Source of the DNA: Pseudisothecium myosuroides | Taxonomy: Eukaryota; Streptophyta; Bryopsida; Hypnales; Lembophyllaceae | Reading direction: 5' to 3' | DNA: 64,000 nt | NCBI GenBank assembly: GCA_951799445.1 | Contig: OX637288.1 | Coordinates: forward strand, 33,583,288 to 33,647,287 | Shown here: in pieces, positions 34,262 to 46,141 of the stretch | How the letters are laid out: each line of letters begins with the position of its first letter | How positions within the stretch are numbered: position 1 is the first letter of the stretch | Position numbers and translations under genes: made by a program | Notes under the pieces: generated by a model | What the model was told of the DNA's origin: nothing | What the model saw: the letters and a program-made list of their open reading frames with translations, nothing else | Databases searched by the model: none

Positions 34262-34540
34262 GTAAGGTGGATACCCTACAAACTACCATTTTTTTGCGTT
34301 TGTGCCTAATTACTCTTATTAGACTAATCAAATTTTCACATTTTTCCTTGTTGACACTCAAAAGGAGGTTCCAACGCACCCCAAAAAATGACATTTGGAT
34401 ATCATATGCAAAAGTTATGAAGGAACAAAGTTTGATTCTACAACAGTTTCTTCCACATAGGATTACAATTGATTTTGTAGATGTACACGGAGTAAAGATG
34501 GTGGTTTAGGGTCAGTGGCGCATTTGCGGCTGCCCACGTT
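34262..34540. mobile_element. MITE family H (copy 3)
   Basis: Starts GTAAGGTGGATACCC and continues through AAAGGAGGTTCCAACGCACC, shared with the copy at 4276. The right end is near GTCAGTGGCGCATTTGC. Carries an uninterrupted CTTATTAGACTAATC site. Confidence 0.65.
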
Positions 34541-34542
34541 AA

Positions 34543-34665
34543 GATATGTTTGCACTTGGTGTTAAAGAGTGTTGTTATTGAGGATCTTAGGAATTAATTT
34601 AGACCTACTTTTGGACTGGATTCACATTGTAAACATCACTCCTAAAACCCAAGTGCAAACATACC
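34543..34665. mobile_element. MITE with GGTATGTTTGCACTTGG-type ends (copy 2)
   Basis: A 123-bp palindromic element with ends ATATGTTTGCACTTGGTGTT and CCAAGTGCAAACATAC. It sits immediately beside MITE family H copy 3. Confidence 0.8.
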
Positions 34666-35042
34666 CTTACCTAACAAAATCCTTGGTCTGCACTATTCAC
34701 GACATCCCTCTGTTGGGATCAAATCTCACTCAGCTGTCGAGCTCTGTTTTATGCTTCGGTTAGTGATTTGTGTCAAGCTGTTTTACTTCTTTTCTGGGTA
34801 TACCTGCAGTGCCACTAACAAGCCCACAAACCACTGTACTTGGCTGCTATAGAAAAAGGTGGATATTTAAATGCCCAATTGGGAGAGAAAGAGAGCCCAA
34901 ATTTAAGATCCTGCAGCACACCAACTCTTCAATCATCATGAAGAGAAGTGGGTTTTGATTGCAAAAGTTAGAGATGGTTGCACTGTAACTGCTTGCAACA
35001 ACACACGGACCTGAAAACTTCAAGGCCTGCTTGCACTCTTGA

Positions 35043-35580
35043 TACAGTAGAACCTCTCTAAAGTAATAACCTGTAAGAGTAGCGCCACTATTTCGCAACA
35101 TATAGGCCTGGCATGGTCGTTACTGAGCCCGGGAGTGATGTCACCTCCCATCGTGGACTCGGGGACGGTGAAAAATGGTTTGGCACGCCATCTTCTCATG
35201 CCATTTTTTGTTGTAATGAGCTGTGATTTATTGGTATCTTCGAGGAACAGTTGTCAGTTTTTTGTCAGGATGGCCCGCCAACATGACATGTGCATGCATG
35301 AACAATAGCTGCAAATGGAGCATGCCATGGTGCCATGGTGCGGTAGAGTGGGGGACCAAGAGCACACCGGGTCTAAATCCATGAAGTCAACACTCCAGAG
35401 CTCCCATGCCAAGTTACATTTTATGCAAAACGGTGGCAATGCTCTAACGTAATATTGGTCCTGTCCTTGGCCGCATACTAACGTCATCAATGCAATGACC
35501 CTCCCTAATGTAATAACCTCTCTAATGTAATATAGTCAACTTGGTCTTGGCCCTATTGCTTTAAAGCATTTCTATTGTAT
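35043..35580. mobile_element. Emigrant/pogo-like MITE (copy 2)
   Basis: Left end TACAGTAGAACCTCTCTAAA, decayed right end GCATTTCTATTGTA. The longest copy here (538 bp), with inner AACCTCTCTAATGTAATA repeats near the right end. Confidence 0.7.
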
Positions 35581-36319
35581 TGTGGTTATGACCTTCCCTT
35601 CCTTCATCAACATGTATTGAGACAAATAAGTTAGCGGGCAATTTGGTGTAAGACAACTGCACCTAAAACTATCAGAATAAGGTATCTAGCATGGTTTCCA
35701 ATTTCCTATGACTAAACAAAACTGTCTAAAGTTCTATTAATTCTTGTTGGGAGTCAAAAAGGATTTTTGAAGGTCCTTTTGGAAGCTTTTTTTGGACAAC
35801 ATATGAATAATCTATAAAATTTCAAAGTGCTGAAGATAGGAGTATCCACATGTCCCTAGGCTCTCATCTTTGGAAGGTTTACATTTAGGCAAAAATCTAG
35901 ATGGGAGGTGCAAACATGCAAATATATTGCTAATAGGTGCAGCTACGTTAAGTGTAGTTTGCATAACATTGTTAACTCTAAAACGGCCAGCTAGTCAACG
36001 TGGAAATCATTTTTTTTCCGTATAGTGTCAATCATCTACTTAAAAATATAAATCAAAAGTACTCATTGGAGGTCAAACTACTGTGCAAGACCTACTCTTT
36101 TTGCACAATATTCCAAAGATTAATTTTTACACTTCTATTGTCTTATATATTAAAAGATTATTTGTCATCCATCAACCATTTTTTGATTTATGGATCCTTA
36201 CAGGGTTAACCAAGAGTACATGTACCCCCCCTTTTTATATGTGCAGAATATTATACACCCTGTCAAATGGAGACTCACATAACATTGTTAGCCAACGTTG
36301 GGAGGGGTCTTTTTTGTTG

Positions 36320-36412
36320 GCAACTTCCTAGACAACCAATGACTCTCTTGCAACTTTCTACTTAGCCAATGATACTAGTGTTACAACTTCCTAGCCAGAC
36401 AATGATTCTCTA
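36320..36412 (+). repeat. Three-copy tandem repeat, about 30-33 bp
   Basis: Units start at 36320, 36350 and 36383, each of the form CAACTTCCTA-n-CCAATGA-CTCT. Confidence 0.7.
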
Positions 36413-36812
36413 CAAATTATAACTAGGCAGTATTTTTTCTTGGTGTCAGACTCCAATGTTGTGGCATAGTGACATTGGATTAAATTTGGAGGGACCATCC
36501 TTAATTTATTGCATGGTGTATTGCTACAATAATACAAAAGAGAAACCATAAGGAAGCATTATACTTCCTCTAAGGGACAATGGTTCACGCTCCTTAGCAA
36601 TGTTACGGTCAAGTGGTGATTTACCGGTGGGATACTGTAAACCAAAAGTACAGTATCGTGTGTGCACCAGCACCAGCATCTTTCTCCCAATGACACCCAA
36701 AAGCTCTCCCTTTTATAAAATAATGGTATGAGTCTATCTGAAGGAGAATTGTTGGCCAGGGGTTTCTTCCGAGGTATCCTGATGATGTTTTCCATGGGAC
36801 CCCCACCGGATT

Positions 36813-36905
36813 GGGACCCGGTTGGGACATGTCACTGTACTGCAACATTCTCCCGTTGGAGGGTGGTGGTGGGGACATGGAACGCGGGAGCCAGTGAGTG
36901 CAAGA
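36813..36905 (+). pseudogene. Possible fragment of inositol polyphosphate 5-phosphatase-like exon
   Basis: The plus-strand frame over this stretch reads FSRWRVVVGTWNAGA. This resembles the VGTWNVGG motif that opens the catalytic domain of plant type-I inositol polyphosphate 5-phosphatases. Nothing recognisable continues on either side, the frame closes shortly after, and no flanking exon was found. It may be a captured or decayed exon fragment, or a chance match in a short GC-rich patch. Confidence 0.25.
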
Positions 36906-39900
36906 AGCTGCTGACGACGCTCGCTCGCTGGGACCAGAACCGCACCAAACAAAATCTCCCCCAAAAGGGCAAAAGCTTAGGTGGAACCGTGGAAGGTACA
37001 TGGAGGCCACACGGCCTACAGCTTACGGCACTGGGGACAAGGACATGATGGACGAGTTTTGACACCCGGACGCACGCAGCAGCTGGATGCACATTCAGTT
37101 GAGGCGAATCCGATCCTCCTTGGAAAAGAAAAGCTCACATCTTTATATTTTGTTCAATGGTATGAGGGGAAAAAATGGTACGAGAAAGAGGCTCACCTTT
37201 CTGGTAACTTATTGTTCATCGGGATTCCCTTCGGCCAGTTTGAGCATTTTCGGATTTGTAATGTATAGACCAGGGCTTTTTTTTCCACACTGTAGATGAA
37301 CAGTGGAGTCCCTATGTGCCCTCCGTTTGTTGGTGAATATTTGGAGGAAGCCAGGCATAGTGGCGGAAATCTGTCAAAGGGAGTTGGAATTTGGCGAAAT
37401 TTCGCCAAAAAAAGTCCTAGTATAGACGTGCATATGAATCTTGGTGTGGAATGCCCTTATCTGGTGAGGATGCCTGAGGACTAAAAGTATTCTATGAATG
37501 ATATTTGCAGAAACTTGAGAACAAAAATTGCACCTATTCATCTAAGAATCTGAATCATTTATGCTTGATGATAAGATCACGATTCAAAAGTTGTCCTCAA
37601 AATGAGACTTGAATTCTATATTGCAAGTGAATAGATCAATCCCCTAAAGGAAAGTTGATTTATATTGTCATCACTTCTCTTTTGAAGAGGGCTAATCTAT
37701 TTTATTTTTATAAAAAATTTAAAGATTTTTTTTTTCCTGAAAAGCGTACAAAAAAATTCTCTTGGGGATATTGAGCAATAGAATCTTTGTTTCTCAGTGG
37801 ATGAAATTGTTGAAATTGCTGCCTAATCTTGCTCTTTGTGAACAAATGTTTGCACTTCTGGATGAATAAATCGGAGTTTTCTACTAACCACACGAAAGTG
37901 TTTCAAAAGCTTCATTGATTTCTGGACCGCCCCAAATAAATGAAATTAAAAAAAACTAACTGTATTCCATCAATTCCATCAACTGCGTGATATGATCAAT
38001 CCCACTTGATGATTTGCAATGAGTGTCAACCCATGAATTGATCTGATCATATTTAGTTAACACCGCTTTTTCGACAATCATAACCTCCATGAGTGATTTG
38101 CTCTCCCACTTGTTTGAATTAAAAACATGAGCCACAACACTTCATCAACTGAACTCAGCTTGAGCTTACTCAAGTACGGCACCGCCACACACTGCGGTTG
38201 TAGGCTGCCCTGGTGTACATTGTAAGCGAGAGATCTGATCGTATTAACACCAGATCAAGTCTTCTTTAGTTTTCTTCAAGCCAGAGTCCATCATTCCTCA
38301 GTGTACTTTGGGTAGCATGTTAGGTGTAATATTTTCCTTATGAAATGAAATTTTTGCATCTGTTTATCAATGGTGTTTGCCAATCAACAAGCACATTGCA
38401 TCAGAAAAGTTGGGCCAAAGTATTGTGATGCCTTTTTGACAGCGGAGGCCATTTCAGTTCAGTGCCAACCTCAATAGTAATTTAAGTTGGTATCAAAGTT
38501 GACACCAAATTATCTTGATAGCGTTTCAATGTACCATATTCACATGCCCTGAAGTTCTACCGGCAGTGCCTTGCGGCTACTGTTTGCCCAAAACAGGATT
38601 GTGTTGAATCTGCTGCCCCAAGTACAGTACAGAACAGTAGTCTCCACGAAAGATTTGCTCTTGTATGTTTATTAATCAAACATGAGCCACAATAAGCTTC
38701 TTTTCTTCGTCAGCATGCTCTTCCTGCTGGGGACTCAAGTACTGCACCTCTATAAGTTACATTGTCGTAGTCTGCCAGAATTTTTTTAACTTTGTGAAGA
38801 GACTTAAATGATGAAGATCAATGGGTATCTCAATTATATGCTTGTCTCTTCTTCACGGTGATTGTAATCCACATGCCTGCAATTTTGATCTGTACAATAG
38901 ACTTATTGCTATGGCAACTGTTGAGGGATGCAAGAAGCCACACAAGTACTTCACCCTCTCTACAGCATTAATTTCCAAAACTTCAGCTGCATTTTGAAGA
39001 ACGCTGGTGAAAACAAGGTCAAGTAAGTTAGGCCTGAAAATGACCCACCAGACTGAGATCCACTTGACCAATTTGACACAAGCGGTTGTGGTAGTATTCA
39101 TGTGGTCATTTTTGGGATGTCTTTATAACCTTGTCTCTACCAATGATTGGAGAGAGAGTCGTACTACGCAACATTCACAACTGTGGCAAAATTTTGCGAG
39201 CCTTCTACCTGAAAGTTTTGGTATCCACTAAAACTGAAAATATACCAGTGTTAAATTTAAAAAAAATTAGCAGATTAGCAGTGCTTTTAACAGCGTAAGC
39301 TAATTGTGGAAAATCGCATTATTTGAGGCTACTTCTGGTACTATGAGGATTCTCAACCCCTCTGCGTCACAAAGCGGACAACAAAAGTGAGTAGCTTTCC
39401 TGCACCTTTCCGGAGCAGATGGAATAACTTCAACGGTACTCGATTATGGAAGTTTTCACCATTCCGATTTGCAGCCTACTTAGTGATGTGTACAAATCAG
39501 CAGTTTCCAGGAGGATCCACCGTGCGGATTTCAAGATTATGAGGTTTGATCAACATTGTTTTCTGAGGATCCAGGTCTTTGAGAGTCTGAAAAAAACTCC
39601 CCTCTGATGCACAGGGGTTAAAATATTTCACATCACGCAGTTAGAATTCTCTGTCTTACAACAACAGTGACAGTATACAATACAGTGAAGGTGATTCCTT
39701 ATGATTGCAGTTATGTTTGTATGGCGTGATGTCCTTTGCAAAAGCTGTTGGGAAGAAACTGAGAGCTGGGTTCAATTATAACTTAGTTAGTGTTTGCCAA
39801 TGTACAGGCATCTCAGGGATCAGTCAGTTTGGCATTTCTGCGATCCGAAGTAAGTTAGGTTTCAATCAATCAATAGAGCCGTGTTTCATACAGAAAAAAA

Positions 39901-41123
39901 GAAACGAAAATGTCAGTTGCTGTTCAAGTGTTTGCTGTTGAAGTGTTGATTAACTTCAATTAAAAGTGACGGATTTGCTGTGTAAGGATTTGAGTCCATC
40001 CCTACTACACTGCAGCTTTTTTTCTTCCATGTAAGTTATTTTGAGATGTTATTGCAAAGTAACTGATTTTAACTTACACTCTGAACTGTTCTGCTCCTTT
40101 TATTCTTACCCTCTACTGACAGTCGTATCGCAGGTCAGGATTTGGCCTGACCAATTGTTTTTTTTTAATGGGATACATTCATGTTTCTGTTGTAAAGGCT
40201 TACCTTCGCATCCACAGACATGACAACTTCTCATAAAGATAATTTAGAAAATAATAGATTCTGGTGTGAAACAGAAAAGTGCAACCTGGGTTTTTGTAAC
40301 GCAGGTTTGGATTGTCCAATACTATGAATCCATGCCACATGGAGGGCTTTCAGACTCTCCACCTGAGTTTTCACCAATGATTTGCACTGTAAAAGTTGAT
40401 ATAATAGCACCTCAAGGTGGGTAAGAATTAACTCACCATCCAAACACCCCGCCTTCAACTGAGGCATATTTTCTTTACCCTTCGAATTGAAGTGGCACAA
40501 TTTTCTTGTAGGAGAGACAAGAAATACAGGACAGAAGAGTCCAGGCGAAGCAATCTAAATTCCATGATTGCATATATATGCTTGCCAGTTTCAAGCTTGA
40601 CCCATATGCGGATCAAATATAATTCAATACTGAGTTTCAAGCTTGGCCTGTGTACAGATGGAATATTGAATTCATTTGACACTGATGATAGGCAGGGTCA
40701 AGTTTCTTGTGAAAAGAGCGTTCACTTGTTTCTTGGCTGTTTATGAACCTATTGGCAGTGGTCACTGACCAACCCATGCTGTGATGCTCTACAGACTGTA
40801 CTGTACTTTGCTAGCAGATGCAGCATAAAAGTAAAAAAAATATTGGGCTCCAAGTGCCTCAAGGCATCACTTGACTGGATGACACCCACAATAACAACAA
40901 TCCAATTTGGAAGGAGGACCAGGGCAGTGCACAAGATACAAGGGATCGGCACCCATTATTTTGGACATCAACACCTAGAAAAAGATCATGAATTGTTGGA
41001 AACTAAGGCACAACAAATGATCATAAGAAGAAGCCATTGGGAGAAGTTTATGAGCAATTGTTGTTATGTGAAAGCACTCTTCTACTACCTTTTCTACAAT
41101 TTGAACCTTCTTCAAGATGTTAG
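36906..41123. other. Long low-repeat interval without a supported gene
   Basis: Base composition is near that of the introns of the two genes, and transposon families seen elsewhere are almost absent. The longest frame of interest (39101-38853, minus, 82 codons) has no known domain. The stretch could be long introns, UTRs or a non-coding transcript. Confidence 0.4.
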
Positions 41124-41322
41124 TACACTAGAACCTCCCTAACTCGTTCATCTAAAAGCTGATAAACCTCTGTAAGCTCATACTGTCAAACTAGTCCTAG
41201 ACTTGTCCCAAATGCAAAGATTATGATTAAAAACAACCACCCTCTATAAACAAACAAACCTCTCTAAACTAATCTTGTCAAATGGGCCAAGACCTATCGG
41301 TTTAGAGAGGTTCTACTCTATA
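41124..41322. mobile_element. Emigrant/pogo-like MITE (copy 3)
   Basis: Ends TACACTAGAACCTCCCTAAC and TTTAGAGAGGTTCTACTCTA, about 199 bp, with several AAACCTCTCT inner repeats. Confidence 0.8.
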
Positions 41323-41867
41323 GCATAAATCTATAACAGAAATCTATACCTATAATCCACATTTTCAGAACTTTCTGTTGCATTGTATGCCATGATTTTT
41401 TACTGCCCAAATTACACCAATTTAACAAAACTGATGATCGCTGAATACTGTTACACCTGAGTGAGAGTCAACCCAGATCTAACATGAAATCACATCCTAA
41501 ATAGCAAACCCAGGAGCCCAGCAGCAGTCTGTACCGAGGGGAGGGGCAATACCTACTGATGATCTTCCCAAATGATCGTCCGTCAGTTACAAGAAGGTGC
41601 CCCGCGGTGCCTAAGAAGAAGGGCATAGAATACCCTAAAACCTAGATTTTCACATGCTTGACACCACACGGGAAATGGGTACAGTAGAGACTAGAGAGGG
41701 GTAGTGGTGACTGAGTCCAGTGCCCAGGAAAAATGATGAGGCAATGATGGGTAATTAAAGCTCCAATGAATCATTCAGGTACCCAATTTTGTTTCTTAAG
41801 TACACGCGGCACGCCTGATGGGGTCCATTGGCAAGTTCCCTTTGCTTCATTTGCTTGGACTGCTCTG

Positions 41868-41893
41868 CCCTGCCCTGCCCTGCCCTGCCCTGA
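41868..41893 (+). repeat. (TGCCC)n microsatellite
   Basis: Five TGCCC units in single-copy sequence. Confidence 0.9.
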
Positions 41894-42205
41894 CTTCGCT
41901 GCAAGCCTGCGACTCTGGTTGAAAACTCAGGTCACAAATTGTGGGGGCCTGATCTGAATCGGCCAAGGTTTGGGGATACATGTATGTCATATGTACAGTA
42001 CATGCAAATAAGAATCACATACTATTCTATTGAGAGGATCAGAGGACAAGAAATGCAAGGTTGTCCTCAAGGTGTGCAAACAAAGGTATCAATCTCACCT
42101 GTACTCAAAGCATTCAGAGTACGCTCGCTCGAATATTTAGGCTTCAACATTTACGCTTGGACACATGGTATTGAATCAATATAATGGAACCTTCCAATGA
42201 AGGTG

Positions 42206-43745
42206 AACCCTTAAAGCCCTAAGGGCTGATTTTCAAGCCATTTTTTCACTTTGGGGCAAGCCCTTCACAGGGCAATATTTGTTAAATTCTTGTGAAATTT
42301 TGACCAAAGGTGTCGTGATTCACTACTAGCTCGATCCCTATAAAATTTCAGACCAATCCAAGTTGCGGTTAAAAAGTTATGCCTTAAAAGGACATTTTTC
42401 TTTTAGTTATGGGAGGTTTTAGATAGCCATGATAGATAGGATCATTTAGGCAAAAAACAAATTTATACATACTCTCAACAAGCTTGTTAACCCCTAAAGG
42501 TTTTTGACTATGTTTTCACCAAAATCACTCCAAAACTGCCATTTCTAATACAAGTACCAAATTTTAGAAAAAAAAACATTTTTGAACATATGTAACCGTA
42601 GGATCTTGTATTAAACTAGTTTAAGAAGATGTGTAAAAAATTTTCAGAGTTTTCCATCCTATGGATTGCAAGATATTAGCGTTTGAATTGACAAAAACCC
42701 TTTTTTTGTCCCTGCAAAAAAAAGGGCAGCTGCCCTTCACAAGGTCATATTTGTATGAAAAAATGTCCCAAATGGTGGTTACTCTTTGGATTCATTCTTC
42801 AAGGCAAGTTGGATAAATGCTTGAAAAATTTTAGATCATTTAGAATTGTACAACATATAGGAAAAAAATAGTAAGTAGAAAGAGGTAGAGAATGACTCAA
42901 AATATTAAATTGTCAAGAATTTCGTTATGGAATTGAAAAATGCCAATCCCAACGGTTGGAATGTTGTAATAAACAATCTACACCCAATGATTTTTTTTTC
43001 CAAAAAAATATTGAAAATTGAGTTAAATAAAGGACTTCAAAGTTTATTTAAGAGTAAAGATTCCATAACTACCCTCAAACTTAAACTCCTCATAACTTTT
43101 GACTCATTAATCCAAATGGAATGATTCAAAGCTTTCCATGTACATATAAATCTATAGAACCAATTTCAAATTTTTATTTTTCAAAAAAGTGATTTTTAAA
43201 GAAAAATTTTCAGCTGCCCGGGCTGCCCGCCGAACGTGGAAAATTACATATCATGCAATAACTTTTTAACCATGTAGTCAAAAGTTATGAAAATTGTTGG
43301 GCCTTGAAGCTACACCTCAAGCACATCTTGTGTAAAAATTTCAAAGAAAAATAATAAAATTTCCATCCGTAGTGAGCTGCCCAAATTTGCTATGTTGCCA
43401 AAAAATGGTGTTTGGTCCTTTAGGGGTTAACATAAGCCCCATAGTTGAGAGGCATGTGAGCACACAATTTTGACGTACAAGCCTTTGAAATTGGTCTTTC
43501 AGCCCAATTGGACCTATCTATCATTGTAAAATTGCCCATAACTAAAAAAAAAAAGAAGTTATGTCCTTTTGAGAAATAACTTTTGAACCGCGACTTGGAT
43601 TAGTTGAAATTTTCTAAACATCAAGCTAGCAGTGAAATAAACCTCTAGTAAAAATTTCACAAGAATCCAACAAATATTGCACCAAGAAGGGTATGTCCAA
43701 AAGTAGAAAATGGCTTGAAATCATGCCTCAAGGCTTTAAGGGTTT
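42206..43745. mobile_element. Foldback element E split by a TTAA element
   Basis: Two imperfect inverted arms of about 280 and 310 bp, with outer ends AACCCTTAAAGCC and GGCTTTAAGGGTT, separated by the B element at 42487-43430. Without the insert E would be a roughly 600-bp near-palindrome. A partial uninterrupted relative is at 8158-8341. Confidence 0.8.
42487..43430. mobile_element. TTAA element, subfamily B (copy 3), nested in E
   Basis: Intact boundaries GTTAACCCCTAAAGG and CCTTTAGGGGTTAAC. The element proper is 42491-43426 (936 bp) between two TTAA copies. Non-coding. It includes GC-rich GCTGCCCGGGCTGCCCGC near 43212. Confidence 0.9.
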
Positions 43746-44818
43746 ACATTCTTGTATTGGTAGGTTCATCTTGACAATGGATAGCAAAATTTGTCTCAAT
43801 GCCATTTACCTAGAAAAACAAGCATATTTTTTCATACACAATCAATGGTATGAATACATCTATAGAATATCCGTATGTATATGTATGCATTGTTGTGTCA
43901 CACCTAAGAAGGGTGTCTATACTAACCAAGCAAATTTAATTGGAGAAAAAAAGACCATTACAACTTGTGTCTCCTTCCCTATAGATAGTTGTCTAATATG
44001 CTCCTTACGTGCATGATGCCAATTCTTTTCCACCCACGAATTCCTGTGTTAAATTCTTCAACTTTGAGAAGTCTTCTTCCTTCTTCTTTTTTGCACTGAG
44101 TATTAAGAAAGTCAGAAGCCTTGCTAAAAAATGTTGTGAATCTCTCTTTGCTTTAACCCCAAAGTGACAAAGAGGACAGAAAGTGTCCTTACGGATTTTC
44201 CAATGCAGAAATCTGGCACTTGGAGGAGTCAATTGGGATTTTTTTTTGAGAAGGTCTTGTAGATCTGTGGGAGAGCTTTGCAATGAGATCTTATGCTCAC
44301 TAATTTGAGAACTTCATGGTTTTAGGTGCTAATTTTAATTTTTGGGCAGTGAAAACCCAGTGCTCTGAGCACGACCACATGGGATTTAGGGTTGACGTCA
44401 TCGGGAACAAATTCAGGTTGTTCAAAGCGGGAGGCCGGAGATTGATCGTCTTCTTGCAAAGCGCTTTGCCTCCCGCGTGTTTTCGCATGCACAACACTGC
44501 CCATGCTAAACTCCAAACATTGGGTTTAGGAAGAAGTGGTATAAATATGCCATTTGTTGTCTTCGAATTGTAGATCGCGGCAGTCAATTTACTTCAAATT
44601 TTTTTGGCTGTCGCTAATTACAGGAGGCTCTAAAAGCACCGAAGCAATTTTGCAAATTGTTTGTCCTCATTTTTTGGGTAATTTCCTTCATTCAAAGCCT
44701 TCAAATTCATGAGTTGGACATGGCTCTGGAAACTGCTTCTAGTACAACAACCATTTGAAGCTTTTGCACTTTTTCCATGTTAGGGTTGCAGATTATGTTA
44801 CCATGCACACTTTTGTAG
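43746..44818. other. Intergenic, no gene
   Basis: Overlapping 85-95-codon frames on both strands at 44300-44590 show no family features. Confidence 0.45.
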
Positions 44819-44840
44819 TTCACCATGACTGCTAATTTGC

Positions 44841-45299
44841 TAACAAAATGATGTAAACTTGTTGTTTGACTTCAATTTCTCTCCCTCCCCTCCCCTCAAA
44901 AAATCCACAGCCATTGATCTCACATAGAAAAAATTCCCCACCCTCCCAAATGTCGTTGATCGTCTCGAAAATCTAGAACCGTTGATGCCTGTCAAATGAA
45001 TGATCTTAGCCGTCCAAAAACGGATACAAAATATGGTACAAAATACGTACAAAATACATAATACGGGTACATACTTCGAAATACGAATATGGATACAGAA
45101 TTTTGACTGAAATATCCCATATCGAATGAACTGGGATTGAGTTCCTGAAAAATACAAGTATGGGGGAGGGGCCCTAAATCATATATGTTAATATATGTAC
45201 CTGAATTAAATTGAGCCCATTGAAATTGCATTCTCTCACTATGTACCCAGAAGATGCAGAGTTTGCATCTTCTGGGTATTAATACAACCACTCTGCATC
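44841..45299. mobile_element. 459-bp insert bracketed by a 22-bp direct repeat
   Basis: The same 22-bp string, starting TTCACCATGACTGC, lies at 44819-44840 and 45300-45321. The intervening DNA resembles 26440-27050 (shared CCGTTGAT, GGATACAAAATA, ATATCCCATAT and ACCCAGAAGATGCA tracts). A perfect 14-bp stem with a 5-nt loop lies at 45245-45277 near its right end. The element class is unknown. Confidence 0.6.
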
Positions 45300-46141
45300 T
45301 TCACCATGACTGCTAATTTGCGATTGTGGATGGGTGAAGCCCCGGAAGCAATTTTTCTTTTCTCAGCATTTCAGGTAGTTTTGCACAGTATCGTACCAAG
45401 TTACACAGAAAGAAATGGCCCCTAAACCAGGAATCGACAGTTGGATTTTTGTAAGGATATGCATATACAACCTCCCATTGTGATTGTACGGTTGGATGTA
45501 TCCACACACGGCCTCAGATGTTTGGGAAATAATTAACTTATTCAGGCAGCTTTTACAAGTTCTCTGCCAGCAAAAAAATAGGATGTCACTTTGGGTTATT
45601 CCTACACCTAACTCAGCTGCATATTGGGTGAAAATAGGACAGTTAGTTCCGTGACTGGCTTGGCTAGCCATCAGAAAGAATGATGGTCATGTACTGTAGT
45701 TTGTCCTTGAAGCATTAGGCTTCCTAATTGATTTTACTACAGTACAGGGAAAGTCTACTGTGCTATGATGACTTGCTGGAGTGTCCTATGGTAGCTCTCG
45801 TCATTTTACTGAACAAAACTTACACTAGCAAATCATGGAGATTACAAACCCCATGGACATGATTATTAGCAAAAACAAAAATTTGTGGTAAATTGGAAGA
45901 GCAAAGGGTGAAAGGTGTCATCATACAGGAAAACTGAAAGTGGCTAATAATAAGTGGTTGGATGAGTTTGAATCATTGAAATGTACTCAACCAATACCAA
46001 ATTGCAAAAGAGTTAAGGTAAACCAGCCTATGACAAGCATAATGACTGCTTACTATGTTGGCATTGTTGGATTTAAAAAAAAATTCCATGTAAAGACAAA
46101 TGTGAGAAATGGGGAGAGCAATTGCATTTATAGTATATATA

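Noticed and set aside
38800..38900. C/D-box snoRNA suggested by an ATGATGA string
   Set aside because: No D box at a suitable distance and no terminal stem.
45245..45277. Helitron 3' hairpin
   Set aside because: No CTRR end follows the hairpin, and the insert is bracketed by a long direct repeat, which Helitrons do not make.
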